A stretch of DNA of 64,000 bases from Altererythrobacter sp. XM-24bin4 (lineage in GTDB: Bacteria; Pseudomonadota; Alphaproteobacteria; Sphingomonadales; Sphingomonadaceae): contig QCWG01000001.1 in the NCBI GenBank assembly GCA_003149575.1, positions 649,183 through 713,182 of the forward strand. The letters are read 5' to 3'. The notes under the pieces are model-generated. The model had not been told where the DNA came from. It did no database searches and was given only the letters and a program-made list of their open reading frames with translations. Shown in pieces: positions 27,831-36,909 of the stretch. Position numbers and translations under genes: made by a program. How positions within the stretch are numbered: position 1 is the first letter of the stretch; each line of letters opens with the position of its first letter.

Positions 27831-28661
27831 ATGCTACAAATCAAAAACTTGACTCTCTTGGTCGCTAGCGCTTCCGCTCTGGTGGCGGTGCCCATTTCCG
27901 CTCAAGAACAGGGTGCTTCTGCTCTTCCGACCTATGCGGAATTTGTCGATCTGGCGGACAACGCCGAGCTGGTAGTGCGGGCCAAGATTCGCCGCGCAAT
28001 CGCGCTCGAGCCAGAGCGCGCGCCTGATGTCGCGCTCGGATTCGCGCGACTTTATGTAGAGGCCGAGACTATGGCGCTCTTGTCCGGTTCGGCACCGTTG
28101 GGAGAGAGTTTGCGCTATCTGGTCGATGTACCGCTCGATTCGCGTGGCAAGGTGCCCAATCTAAAGAAGCAAGAGGTGCTTCTTTTCGCGCGCAGTGTGC
28201 CGGGCCGCCCGTCCGAGCTGCAATTGTCCGGCGATTCGGCGCAGCAATTCTATTCTCCAGAATTTGAAGCGCGCCTGCGCCCGGTTTTGACTGATCTGGC
28301 CGCACCCGATTCGCCTCCGGTGATAGTCGGGGTGCGCGATGCCTTGTCCGTGCCCGGAAATCTGACGGGCGAATCGGAGACGCAAATATTCCTGGAAACG
28401 GAGAATGGCGCGCCGGTCTCTGTTGCGATCCTGCGTCGCCCGGGCCGGCCGCCAACCTGGGGTGTGTCCTGGGGAGAAATCATCGACCAGTCCGCGCGGC
28501 CGCCCGAGCCCGAATCGCTCGAATGGTACCGTCTTGCCTGCGCCTTGCCCGCGCGGCTACCCGCTGAAGCCAATCTATCGAATGACAGCGCCGCCCGAAC
28601 GCAGGCAGAACGCGACTATCAGCTGATGATGGGCGCTCTGGGGCCTTGCACCCGCAGTTAG
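27831..28661 (+). CDS. Secreted protein of unknown function
   Basis: A 276-residue protein with a signal peptide (cut expected after PISA in VAVPISAQEQG). The rest is soluble, with a helical segment (YVEAETMALLSG) and beta-like stretches, and a disulfide-capable pair in its C-terminal part (RLACALP and LGPCTRS). I do not recognise a named domain. Neighbours give no functional hint. It probably acts in the periplasm. Confidence 0.75.
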   Translation: MLQIKNLTLLVASASALVAVPISAQEQGASALPTYAEFVDLADNAELVVRAKIRRAIALEPERAPDVALGFARLYVEAETMALLSGSAPLGESLRYLVDVPLDSRGKVPNLKKQEVLLFARSVPGRPSELQLSGDSAQQFYSPEFEARLRPVLTDLAAPDSPPVIVGVRDALSVPGNLTGESETQIFLETENGAPVSVAILRRPGRPPTWGVSWGEIIDQSARPPEPESLEWYRLACALPARLPAEANLSNDSAARTQAERDYQLMMGALGPCTRS

Positions 28662-28758
28662 GGCGAGCATGGCAAAGCTGGCCTAATCCACTGCCAAGAC
28701 AAAGTGATCGCGAACCCTCTTCCCTATGGGCGGCACCTCGCGCTAGGGGCTGAAAGTG

Positions 28759-29178
28759 ATGAGCCAAACTTTCAAACACATTTTTCGCGTGCGCTATGCC
28801 GAGGTTGATCCGCAATCGGTGGTCTTCAATTCGCGTTACCTAGAATATGCAGACATTCTGGTGACAGAGTACTTTCGTGATGCGCGCACTCGCGGCATGC
28901 CAGATGAGCTGGAATTCCATGTACGCCGCGCCGAAGTGGATTATCTTGCACCAATGCGAGTGGATGAATTGATCGAAGGGCGCATGACTGTGCCGAAGAT
29001 CGGCAATTCCAGCATGGAACAGTTAATCACTCTGCACGGTGCAAAGGACGGTTCACTGCGCGCGGAAATCCGGCTGGTTGCGGTGATGGTTGATCTGGCC
29101 AGCGGCAAACCGCTGCGTATTCCAGATACAGTTCGCCGCTCCTTTGGCCACCCGGTTCAGGAGAGCGTGGATGGCTGA
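28759..29178 (+). CDS. Acyl-CoA thioesterase, 4-hydroxybenzoyl-CoA thioesterase (YbgC) type
   Basis: A 139-residue hotdog-fold thioesterase. The catalytic motif VRYAEVDPQSVVFNSRYLEYAD (given in part: AEVDPQSVVFN) has the active-site Asp, and VRRAEVDYLAPMRVDELIE is the following strand. It would hydrolyse short or aromatic acyl-CoA. ATG 28759 is chosen; a GTG directly before it is an alternative. It overlaps hom by eight bases, so they are cotranscribed although a metabolic link is not evident. Confidence 0.87.
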   Translation: MSQTFKHIFRVRYAEVDPQSVVFNSRYLEYADILVTEYFRDARTRGMPDELEFHVRRAEVDYLAPMRVDELIEGRMTVPKIGNSSMEQLITLHGAKDGSLRAEIRLVAVMVDLASGKPLRIPDTVRRSFGHPVQESVDG

Positions 29179-30481
29179 TACATTACGCATCGGCCTGGCC
29201 GGGCTGGGCACGGTTGGTGTTGGCGTAATTCGCCTTCTGGAAACCAATCGGGACCTTTTGACCGCCCGCGCGGGCACGCAGTTGAAAGTAACCGCTGTCA
29301 GCGCGCAAAGCCGGACCAAGGATCGCGGCGTGGATCTGTCACCCTTTGCGTGGGTAGATGATCCCGTGGCTCTTGCAACGCGCGACGACGTGGATGTTGT
29401 GGTGGAGCTGATTGGCGGGTCCGATGGACCTGCCTTGGAACTGGCCAAAGCCGCGCTCGCCAATGGCAAGGCAGTGATTACCGCCAACAAAGCGATGATC
29501 GCGCACCACGGGCTGTCGCTGGCAACCAGTGCAGAGGCAAAAGACGTCGCGCTGAAATTCGAGGCGGCGGTCGCAGGCGGAATTCCGGTGATCAAGGGGT
29601 TGCGGGAAGGCACATCGGCCAACCAGCTCACCAGCATTTACGGAATTCTCAACGGCACCTGCAATTACATCCTGTCGACGATGGAAGACACCGGCGCGGA
29701 CTTCGCCGATGTTCTGGCTGAGGCACAAGACAAGGGCTATGCAGAGGCAGACCCGACCTTCGACATCGAAGGGGTAGATGCCGCGCACAAGCTGGCGATT
29801 CTGGCGGCGATCGGTTTTGGCGCAGAGCTGGATTTTGATGCTGTGCGCGTGACAGGCATCACCCGCGTTGGCGCGGCAGATATTGCGCAGGCTGACACTC
29901 TTGGCTTTGTGATTCGCTTGATTGCGCAGGCCGATGTCGAACACACGCCAGGTGGGGATCGCCTGTTGCAGCGCGTGCGGCCTTGTCTGGTCTCGAAAGC
30001 GCACCCTCTTAGCGGTGTTGACGGGCCGACAAACGCGGTTGTCGCGGAAGGCAATTTTTCCGGCCGCCTGTTGTTTCAAGGTGCCGGCGCAGGCGAAGGC
30101 CCGACAGCCAGCGCCGTGGTCGCGGATGTAATCGATATCGCGCGTGATGAAGTGGGCGCGCCGTTCTCCATTCCCGTCGCCAACCTGTCGCCAATGCTGC
30201 CCGCCGAATCTGGCGAACGGACCGAGCGTACATATTTGCGGTTTACCGTAACAGACCGCCCCGGCGTGCTGGCAGGAATTACTGCAGCGATGCGCGACGC
30301 GGGTGTTTCGATTGAAAGCCTGATCCAGAAAGGTAGGGCGGATGATGGCGGCGGTGATGTGCTGGTCGCCATGGTCACCCATGAAGGGCCGGAACGCTGC
30401 GTGCGCGGCGCGATTGACCTGTTGGAAGGGTCGGACAGCCTTACTGCCCCCCCGCTGGTTCTTCCGATTCTGCCGGACTAG
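29171..30481 (+). CDS. hom: Homoserine dehydrogenase
   Basis: A 436-residue monofunctional enzyme reducing aspartate semialdehyde to homoserine for Thr and Met. The Rossmann motif GLAGLGTVGVGVIRLLE is at 8-24. ITANKAMIAHHG (about 101) and the substrate-site GTCNYILSTMEDTG (about 165) are typical, and KLAILAAIGFGAELDF follows. A C-terminal ACT domain (about 350-436, RFTVTDRPGVLAGITAAMRD) suggests feedback control, usually by threonine. Its end overlaps the convergent frameshifted gene by 41 bases. Confidence 0.94.
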   Translation: MADTLRIGLAGLGTVGVGVIRLLETNRDLLTARAGTQLKVTAVSAQSRTKDRGVDLSPFAWVDDPVALATRDDVDVVVELIGGSDGPALELAKAALANGKAVITANKAMIAHHGLSLATSAEAKDVALKFEAAVAGGIPVIKGLREGTSANQLTSIYGILNGTCNYILSTMEDTGADFADVLAEAQDKGYAEADPTFDIEGVDAAHKLAILAAIGFGAELDFDAVRVTGITRVGAADIAQADTLGFVIRLIAQADVEHTPGGDRLLQRVRPCLVSKAHPLSGVDGPTNAVVAEGNFSGRLLFQGAGAGEGPTASAVVADVIDIARDEVGAPFSIPVANLSPMLPAESGERTERTYLRFTVTDRPGVLAGITAAMRDAGVSIESLIQKGRADDGGGDVLVAMVTHEGPERCVRGAIDLLEGSDSLTAPPLVLPILPD

Positions 30482-31095
30482 TTTCGTCGCGTTTCGACTC
30501 AAGCTCGGTCGGGATCCGGTCGCCGGTGTCATTGCCAATCGGCGGTAGCCCACGCGCAATTCTGTCCGCGTCTGATCCTGCCGGCGCCTCTGGCAAGGCC
30601 TCTATATCAATGATCAGAGCCGGCGGTGGAGGGCATGGAGGGATGATGCAGCCAGTAATTGTCACACCTGCCCCCATTAGCGCTTTAGGCCCAGTGATGC
30701 CTTCGCCCGCAACATCGGGCGTAGGAATGGGGGTCAGCGTATTGCGTTTGCCGAGCATAGCGATCACGCGCATCCTCACGGCTACCGCTGTAGTAGTTGG
30801 AATTGTCTTCCACGATCTCGCGGCAAACCACGATAGTGCGCGAGATTGTCGAGGCATCCTGTTCCTCCTCGCATTGCTCTATACGGCGCTGATCTGCCGG
30901 GCCGTCAGGCATTTCGACCAGCAGGTCGACCGTGTCTGTCCGCTCGATCGGTTCGATATCCATTGGCTGGCGAAGGGGGGGAGGCGGAGGCGTGTATTCA
31001 GGCGCAACTTCTTGTGCGACTGCCGGAGTTACATAGGCCCAAACTAGCAGCAATGGGGCGCTTTTCCCGGTCCACCATACGGGTCTGCTCGACAA
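30441..31095 (-). pseudogene. Secreted Pro-rich protein of sphingomonad type, split by a frameshift
   Basis: The 5' part starts at TTG 31095, with AGAAGGAG just upstream, and encodes a signal peptide (LLLVWAYVTPAVAQE), a proline run and SISRTIVVCREIVEDNSN-like text (seen as ASTISRTIVVCREIVED). It then runs out of frame. The 3' part, in the next frame, encodes TPDVAGEGITGPKALMG, IIPPCPPPPALIIDIEALP and GSDADRIARGLPPIGND. Dropping one base in the C5 run (plus strand GGGGG, 30729-30733) joins both into a 217-residue protein that reads smoothly through TQYADPIPTPDVAG. It is either a true pseudogene or a sequencing slip. Function unknown. Confidence 0.75.
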
Positions 31096-31152
31096 GCGCC
31101 GCTCCTTCTGTTTAGGGCAATTCACCAACACACTCGAGGGACTGAATTTCAC

Positions 31153-32148
31153 ATGAACACCGACCTCCTTGCTCAAAAATCCTCTGACGGAAACGCGCTC
31201 GACCGCGTTCTGGTTCTGGAGATGGTGCGCGTAACCGAGGCTGCGGCCGTCGCGGCATCGCAATTGATTGGGCGCGGGGACGAGAAAGCGGCCGACGCTG
31301 CGGCGGTCGAAGCGATGCGGCGGGCGTTCGATACGCTTTATATGGATGGCACGGTGGTGATTGGTGAAGGGGAGCGTGACGAAGCACCCATGCTCTATAT
31401 TGGAGAGAAAGTGGGCGGCGCGCCGGGCAAGGGGCCGAAGATCGATATCGCGCTTGATCCGCTGGAAGGCACAACCATCACAGCCAAGGCAGGCCCCAAT
31501 GCGCTGGCCGTGCTCGCCGCGGCTGAAGAAGGCAATCTGCTGAACGCACCTGACACCTATATGGATAAAATCGCGGTTGGCCCTGGCTATCCGCCAGATG
31601 TGATCGATCTCGCCAAATCAGCGACCGAAAATGTGCAGTCTGTAGCGGCTGCCAAAGGGGTCGAACCTCGTGAGATTATCGTGTGCGTGCTGGATCGGCC
31701 GCGCCATGCAGACCTGATTGCGGAATTGCGCGGCATCGGTTGCGGGGTAGTGTTGATCGGTGATGGCGATGTTGCTGGCGTGATTGCAGTAACGGACGAA
31801 GACACCACAATCGATATGTATATGGGGCAAGGCGGCGCGCCTGAAGGTGTTCTCGCAGCCGCTGCACTGCGCTGTGTCGGTGGGCAATTCAATGGCCGAC
31901 TGGTGTTCCGCAATGAAGATGAAAAGGCCCGCGCCCGCAAATGGGGCATTGAAGATTTGGACCGGATCTACAAGCTGGAAGATCTGGCTAAAGGCGACTG
32001 TATTTTCGCCGCGACCGGTGTGACCTCAGGCTCGCTTCTCGAAGGCGTGAAACGCAAGCGCGGCGGATTGATGACAACGCATAGCGTAGTGATGCGCGCC
32101 AGCTCTGGCACTGTACGCTGGATCAAAGGCGAACATCGGATTAAGTAA
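31153..32148 (+). CDS. glpX: Class II fructose-1,6-bisphosphatase (GlpX)
   Basis: A 331-residue enzyme of gluconeogenesis releasing phosphate from fructose-1,6-bisphosphate. The metal and substrate motifs VVIGEGERDEAPMLYIGEKV (about 67-86) and ALDPLEGTTITAKAGPNALAV (about 97) are intact, followed by DRPRHADLIAELRGIGCGV and ATGVTSGSLLEGVKRK. Full length. Monocistronic, divergent from the frameshifted gene. Confidence 0.95.
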   Translation: MNTDLLAQKSSDGNALDRVLVLEMVRVTEAAAVAASQLIGRGDEKAADAAAVEAMRRAFDTLYMDGTVVIGEGERDEAPMLYIGEKVGGAPGKGPKIDIALDPLEGTTITAKAGPNALAVLAAAEEGNLLNAPDTYMDKIAVGPGYPPDVIDLAKSATENVQSVAAAKGVEPREIIVCVLDRPRHADLIAELRGIGCGVVLIGDGDVAGVIAVTDEDTTIDMYMGQGGAPEGVLAAAALRCVGGQFNGRLVFRNEDEKARARKWGIEDLDRIYKLEDLAKGDCIFAATGVTSGSLLEGVKRKRGGLMTTHSVVMRASSGTVRWIKGEHRIK

Positions 32149-32246
32149 ACACCAGCGCTGGGTAAAACCCATCACTTCACTCTGTTGCGTTTCTATGACT
32201 CTCCGCTAGGCCGGAGAAATCAGCTGCTTTCGGGGATTCGCTACTC

Positions 32247-33182
32247 ATGAAGATTATGTCCGGCAATTCGAACTTGCCGCTTGCCCGGGCGATCGCCGCC
32301 TATCTGGAATTGCCGCTTACAGACGCGAGTGTTCGCCGCTTTGCCGATGAAGAGGTCTTCATCGAAATCAACGAGAATGTGCGCGGCGAAGATGTGTTTA
32401 TCGTTCAGTCGACCAGCTTTCCAGCCAATGACAATCTGATGGAATTGCTGATCGGGATCGATGCCCTGCGTCGTGCATCGGCACGCCGGATCACCGCTGT
32501 AATCCCCTATTTCGGCTATGCCCGTCAGGACCGGAAGCCCGGCCCGCGAACGCCAATCTCTGCCAAGCTTGTTGCCAATCTGATCACCGAAGCCGGCGCA
32601 GACCGCGTGCTGGCGGTGGACCTTCACGCCGGGCAGATCCAGGGCTTTTTCGATATTCCAACAGACAATCTTTATGCCGCGCCGACCATGGCGGCCGATA
32701 TCCAGGCACGCTATGGCGACCAGGATCTAATGGTGGTCAGCCCCGATGTTGGCGGTGTGGTGCGCGCGCGCGCGCTGGCCAAGCGGCTCGACAACGCCCC
32801 GCTCGCGATCGTTGACAAACGCCGCGACCGTCCCGGCGAAAGTGAGGTCATGAACATCATCGGTGATGTGAAGGGGCGCCACTGCGTTTTGATCGATGAC
32901 ATCGTGGATTCGGGCGGCACGCTGTGCAATGCGGCACAGGCCTTGCTCGATCAGGGCGCAAACAGCGTGGCTGCCTATATCACGCATGGCGTGCTGTCGG
33001 GCGGAGCTGTTGCGCGCGTCAACGGCTCTGCGCTCAAAGAACTGGTCATCACGGACACAATCCGCCCAACCGAAGCGGCAGAGGCATCCGATCGCATTCG
33101 CGTGCTGACAATCGCGCCGCTGATTGGTGAGGCTGTGCGCCGGATCGCTGACGAAAGCTCCGTCAGCTCGTTGTTCGACTAA
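32247..33182 (+). CDS. prs: Ribose-phosphate pyrophosphokinase (PRPP synthetase)
   Basis: A 311-residue class I enzyme making PRPP from ribose-5-phosphate and ATP. Visible are [19 protein letters not shown] (ATP/flexible loop region, about 92), [20 protein letters not shown] (about 127), [17 protein letters not shown], and the PRPP-binding loop [18 protein letters not shown] (about 213). The start at 32247 gives the family N-terminus; a small hairpin TCTCCG/CGGAGA at 32200-32217 is upstream. Its end overlaps the end of the AraC pseudogene. Confidence 0.96.
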   Translation: MKIMSGNSNLPLARAIAAYLELPLTDASVRRFADEEVFIEINENVRGEDVFIVQSTSFPANDNLMELLIGIDALRRASARRITAVIPYFGYARQDRKPGPRTPISAKLVANLITEAGADRVLAVDLHAGQIQGFFDIPTDNLYAAPTMAADIQARYGDQDLMVVSPDVGGVVRARALAKRLDNAPLAIVDKRRDRPGESEVMNIIGDVKGRHCVLIDDIVDSGGTLCNAAQALLDQGANSVAAYITHGVLSGGAVARVNGSALKELVITDTIRPTEAAEASDRIRVLTIAPLIGEAVRRIADESSVSSLFD

Positions 33183-34128
33183 GCCGGATTTTGCTCCAGA
33201 TCGGCCAGCCAGGGCCGGTGTTCACCGGGTCTCAACCGCTTGAGCTCTTCTAGCCGGCGGGCTTGGCGTTGCTCCAGAGTTATGGTCAGGAGCGGGCGTG
33301 GTTGCGCACGGAATTTATGCGGCGTCACGCCAAAGAATGACGTGAAGTCACGGATGAAGTGCGATTGGTCAAAGTAACGCAGCGCAATCTCTTCCGCTTC
33401 CGAAGAATCTGCCACGCCGATAAGATTTGCGGCAATGTCCAGAGCGCGCGCGCCGCAGAACTTGTTTGGGGGTTTGGCCATAGGCCTTCTTCACTAGCCG
33501 CTCGAGCCGTCGGCGCTCTACCGCATGATCGCTGGCGAAATCTGCAAGATTAAGATTGGGATCAGCGAACGCTGCCTTGTCGAAAGCTTCGATGATCGGA
33601 TCAGGCATTTTGGCACCGGCCCTTTCGATCAGTTGTACCAGCAGCTTTTCCGCCACGCGCAACCGCCGTTCCGGCGCTCCATCAGGATCGAAACATTCAT
33701 TTCATCAACTGTTCGCTGGTGCCCCACGTGTGATCTCCGAAGATATCATCGTAATAGATGATCCGGTCCAGCGTGTCGGCCACGTCAGGTCCTTTGAGCA
33801 TGCTGACCGCGCCAGGCTTCAGAGCAACGCCTAAAGTCGCAAAGCCACCGCGAATCCGTAAGGGCATCAGTCTTGATTGTGGGCCAAAGAATGCCGCCGC
33901 GCGTTCATAGGCTCACACACCATGGCGTGTTTTTGCGGTCCATCTTCCGCGGAATAACATGCGCAGTATCGGTGTATCCGCGCATAGCCCGCAGTCGATC
34001 AAATGATCATCGGGCGCATCCACGTCGACAGCGAAGATCCGCGCCACCCATGGTGTCAGCTCGTCGCATGGCGCGCGATTTAGTGACAGCGGTTCCCCCA
34101 CTTCCGTCATCCCAAATCGTGAACGCAT
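33179..34128 (-). pseudogene. AraC-family regulator, inactivated by three lesions
   Basis: Three frames together encode an AraC-type regulator. The N-terminal part (MRSRFGMTEVGEP..., to TAKTRHGV) ends in TGA at 33913-33915, where TGG (W) would continue into AYERAAAFFGPQSRLMPLRI in the same frame. An extra A in AAA (plus-strand TTT 33700-33702) shifts the frame before LRVAEKLLVQLIERAG. A loss of two bases (or gain of one) in the GC repeat at 33443-33453 breaks LRRARALDIAANLIG just before the HTH part RYFDQSHFIRDFTSFFG. Corrected, it would be an about 315-residue protein. The start is uncertain (34128, 34110 or 34167). Confidence 0.85.
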
Positions 34129-34252
34129 TGCTGTATCATCGCTGCGGCGATTGTTATCAGCTGTCATTGCTTTAACGGTATCCCCGGTTTGGACTTTACT
34201 CCAATGTGCGACCCGGTTGCACGGTCTTCTATCGAGTTTTAAAGGGTTTGTC

Positions 34253-35035
34253 ATGAAGTCGTCTGATATTGCGCTTGCTGCCCGTTTGGCTGATGCGGCT
34301 GGCGCAGCGATCCGTCCGCTTTTTCGCGGCGATTGGAATGAAGAAACGAAGGATGATCACACTGCCGTGACAGAGGCGGATCGGGCAGCCGAAGCGGCCA
34401 TGCGCGCGATCATCGAAGCGGAACTGCCCGATGATGGGATCATTGGCGAAGAATACGGCACGCGCAATGAAGGTGCAGGCAGGCAATGGGTGCTTGACCC
34501 GATTGACGGCACGCAAAGCTTTGTCGCTGGTCGCCCGATCTTCGGTACGCTGATCGCGTTGATGCAGGACGGCTGGCCGGTTTTGGGGGTTATTGATCAG
34601 CCGATCCTTGGCGAACGCTGGGTCGGTGTGGTCGGTCAGGGCACTACTCTAAATGGCAAGCCTGCAACAACGCGCCGCTGCCGGTCATTGGAAGGGGCAC
34701 GTGTCGCCACCACCAGCCCGCATGCCTTCGCGGAAGAAGAGGTCGATGCTTATCTGCGCGTCGTTGCCAAGGCATATCCTAAACACCCGTTCCCGGTTTA
34801 TGGCGGTGATTGCTACAATTACGGCCTGCTCGCCTCGGGGCATTTGGATATCGTGATCGAAAGCGGGCTGAAGCTTCATGATTATGCCGCGCTGGTTCCC
34901 ATCGTTGAGGGCGCAAGCGGACAGATGAGCGATTGGCAAGGCAATCCGCTTGATGCCGATAGTGACGGTTCAGTGCTGGCGCTGGGCGAACCCGCACGGC
35001 TGGAGGAAGTGCTGGAAGCGTTGGGCGGCGGGTAG
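34253..35035 (+). CDS. hisN: Inositol-monophosphatase-family phosphatase, histidinol-phosphatase type
   Basis: A 260-residue magnesium-dependent phosphatase. IIGEEYGTRNEGAG and VLDPIDGTQSFVAGRPIFG carry the metal ligands, and GGDCYNYGLLASGHLDIVIESGL (given in part: ESGLKLHDYAALVPIVEGA) the C-terminal Asp motif. The F-V-A-G-R-P-x-F-G-T form is that of actinobacterial and alphaproteobacterial HisN, which dephosphorylates histidinol phosphate, but an inositol phosphatase cannot be ruled out. ATG 34253 is right for the family; the upstream open frame overlaps the AraC pseudogene. Confidence 0.85.
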   Translation: MKSSDIALAARLADAAGAAIRPLFRGDWNEETKDDHTAVTEADRAAEAAMRAIIEAELPDDGIIGEEYGTRNEGAGRQWVLDPIDGTQSFVAGRPIFGTLIALMQDGWPVLGVIDQPILGERWVGVVGQGTTLNGKPATTRRCRSLEGARVATTSPHAFAEEEVDAYLRVVAKAYPKHPFPVYGGDCYNYGLLASGHLDIVIESGLKLHDYAALVPIVEGASGQMSDWQGNPLDADSDGSVLALGEPARLEEVLEALGGG

Positions 35036-35107
35036 CCTAATCGGTTGCACGCTGGCCACTATAGAATCACGTGCGCTCATGTGGGCGCTTTGCCTGCCAG
35101 ACTCTCC

Positions 35108-35135
35108 TTGCATTACCTGCGAGAATCGCTATTGC
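35108..35135 (+). promoter_or_regulatory. Possible sigma-70-type promoter for rpmI-rplT
   Basis: TTGCAT (35108-35113) and TATTGC (35130-35135) are 16 bases apart, about 110 bases before rpmI. The match is partial and rests on position only. Confidence 0.25.
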
Positions 35136-35247
35136 GCTCGCCTTCACTGACACGTGAATCATCTGCCGGTCTGGCCGTTAGGGCTGCCAGGGCTGGTTGG
35201 ACGTGTCCCGGAAACGATATCGAACGATATCTGATTAGGAGATAAAA

Positions 35248-35451
35248 ATGCCCAAGCTGAAGACCAAAAGCGGTGTGAAGAAACGCTTCAAAATCACCGC
35301 CACTGGCAAGATCAAACACGGCGTCGCGGGTAAGCGCCACCGTCTGATCAGCCACAATGCGAAGTATATCCGCCAGAACCGCGGCACGTCTGTCCTGTCG
35401 GAAGCCGACACGAAGACAGTCAAGAAATGGGCCCCTTACGGGCTCGATTGA
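35248..35451 (+). CDS. rpmI: 50S ribosomal protein L35
   Basis: A 67-residue basic protein starting [20 protein letters not shown], the full L35 length, with [22 protein letters not shown] in the middle (RHRLISHN typical). Preceded by TTAGGAGATAAAA, an excellent ribosome site. It is followed by rplT after 27 bases. The infC gene often found before it is not here. Confidence 0.97.
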   Translation: MPKLKTKSGVKKRFKITATGKIKHGVAGKRHRLISHNAKYIRQNRGTSVLSEADTKTVKKWAPYGLD

Positions 35452-35478
35452 GCGCGCTGGTTTTAAGGAGAATTTGAA

Positions 35479-35838
35479 ATGCCTCGCATTAAACGCGGCG
35501 TAACCACACGCCAGAAACACAAGCGCCTACTCGATCAAGCCAAGGGCTATCGCGGTCGTCGCAAGAACACCATCCGCATTGCACGCCAGGCCGTCGAAAA
35601 GGCTGGCCAATATGCATATCGCGACCGCAAGATCAAAAAGCGTAACTTCCGCGCTTTGTGGATCCAGCGCATCAACGCGGCTGTCCGCGCTGAAGGCCTC
35701 ACATATTCGCAGTTCATGCACGGCGTTAAGCTGGCTGGCATCGAGCTGGACCGCAAGGCTATGGCGGATCTCGCTATGAACGAAGCAGCGGCGTTCAAAA
35801 CTGTGATCGCTCAGGCGAAATCAGCGCTTCCTGCTTAA
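35479..35838 (+). CDS. rplT: 50S ribosomal protein L20
   Basis: A 119-residue rRNA-binding assembly protein with the long basic N-terminal helix (RVKxxxTTRxKHKxLLxxAKGYxGRR pattern: [19 protein letters not shown]) and the globular C-terminal part [20 protein letters not shown]. In many bacteria L20 represses its own operon. TAAGGAG precedes the start. A strong terminator follows at 35865. Confidence 0.97.
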   Translation: MPRIKRGVTTRQKHKRLLDQAKGYRGRRKNTIRIARQAVEKAGQYAYRDRKIKKRNFRALWIQRINAAVRAEGLTYSQFMHGVKLAGIELDRKAMADLAMNEAAAFKTVIAQAKSALPA

Positions 35839-35864
35839 ACAGCGGATAAGCTAGCTAATTTGAG

Positions 35865-35893
35865 GGCGCTGGAAGGTAACTTCCGGCGCCTTT
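35865..35893 (+). terminator. Rho-independent terminator after rplT
   Basis: GGCGCTGGAAG (35865-35875) pairs with CTTCCGGCGCC (35880-35890), one G-U pair, four-base loop GTAA, then TTT. It closes the rpmI-rplT transcript. Confidence 0.88.
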
Positions 35894-35954
35894 CCATTTG
35901 TAAGTTTGCGACACTTGCGCCAAACAGCGACGCATGGTGGGGTCGCAAAAGAAT

Positions 35955-35972
35955 CTAGGGCGCTCGCCCTAG
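35955..35972. promoter_or_regulatory. Perfect inverted repeat just before the AraC gene
   Basis: CTAGGGC-GCTC-GCCCTAG is a perfect 7-base inverted repeat with a four-base centre, ending six bases before the ATG at 35979. It could be an operator for autoregulation or an RNA hairpin masking the ribosome site; no Shine-Dalgarno box is visible otherwise. Confidence 0.5.
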
Positions 35973-35978
35973 CATGAG

Positions 35979-36845
35979 ATGCCCGAATATAAAGTGCGAA
36001 GTCGATTCTTCGCGCCGCCGCCTGAATTCGACGGGTGCTTCACCAGCTTCTACCATCTGGACCTGACAGTCGAAGTCGGTGGCACAATCTGTGATCACTT
36101 GCAGCCCGAGTGGGCTGGCATCCGCTTCATGGCAGGTTCTCGGCCCTTGGCGCAACTAGGCGAGACATCTGTCGAACGCCCACGCTTTGCCGCGAGCGGC
36201 CCCAGTTCCTTGCCCACCTATTTCGAGATCGGCTCCACCCGGCTGTGGGGCGTTGGATTCATGCCGCTTGGCTGGTGCAGATTTATCGATGTCGAAGCGA
36301 AGATCCTTGCGAACCAAACATGTGACGGAGAACGGCACCCGGCCTTTGCGAAGTTTGCGCCGCTGGCGGATATCTTGTGTGATCCGGAGATAGACGATCA
36401 GGCGCAATTCGAAGCTATCTGTGACACTATGCGTGGATTGATGCAGCCAACCCGCAATGACGAGAAAATCAGGCGCGTACACCGCGCGTTGGTGGACGAA
36501 AATCTCAGCAGCGTGTCGGAGTTTGCGAAGGAAGCCGGGCTCAGCACCCGCAGCCTGGAGCGGATTTGCAGCCGCTATTTCGGCTTTGCACCCAAGCTGC
36601 TGATGCGGCGTCAGCGCTTTATGCGTAGCCTCACCACATTCATGCTGCGTGAGGGCAGCAAGTGGACGGATGCGATGGACGAGCACTACCACTATCAGGC
36701 ACAATTAACGCGCGAGTTTCAGACCTTCATGGGTATGTCACCCAGCGCCTATGCTTCGAAGGAACACCCGATCCTGACCGCATTTGTCGAAGCGCGCGCG
36801 CGGATTTGGGGTCCGCCGGCGCAAACATTGGACAAACCCGCCTGA
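35979..36845 (+). CDS. AraC-family transcriptional regulator
   Basis: A 288-residue regulator. The N-terminal part (1-170) is a sensing domain of the DUF6597-like type seen in sphingomonads (GCFTSFYHLDLTVE, LWGVGFMPLGWCRFIDV). The C-terminal 100 residues hold two HTH motifs: VSEFAKEAGLSTRSLERICSR YF (in part) and the second ending in MSPSAYASKEHP. Ligand and target unknown. A palindrome precedes its start. It is a separate gene from, and only distantly like, the AraC pseudogene at 33179. Confidence 0.87.
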   Translation: MPEYKVRSRFFAPPPEFDGCFTSFYHLDLTVEVGGTICDHLQPEWAGIRFMAGSRPLAQLGETSVERPRFAASGPSSLPTYFEIGSTRLWGVGFMPLGWCRFIDVEAKILANQTCDGERHPAFAKFAPLADILCDPEIDDQAQFEAICDTMRGLMQPTRNDEKIRRVHRALVDENLSSVSEFAKEAGLSTRSLERICSRYFGFAPKLLMRRQRFMRSLTTFMLREGSKWTDAMDEHYHYQAQLTREFQTFMGMSPSAYASKEHPILTAFVEARARIWGPPAQTLDKPA

Positions 36846-36909
36846 TTGCGCTTTGCGTTGAAGCCCATTTCCCGCTAGCGGAGCGCCCTTCAACCGCGAA
36901 GAATTAGCA

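Noticed and set aside
32200..32217. Hairpin TCTCCG-CTAGGC-CGGAGA before prs
   Set aside because: Six pairs only, no T-run and no known regulator; could be chance.
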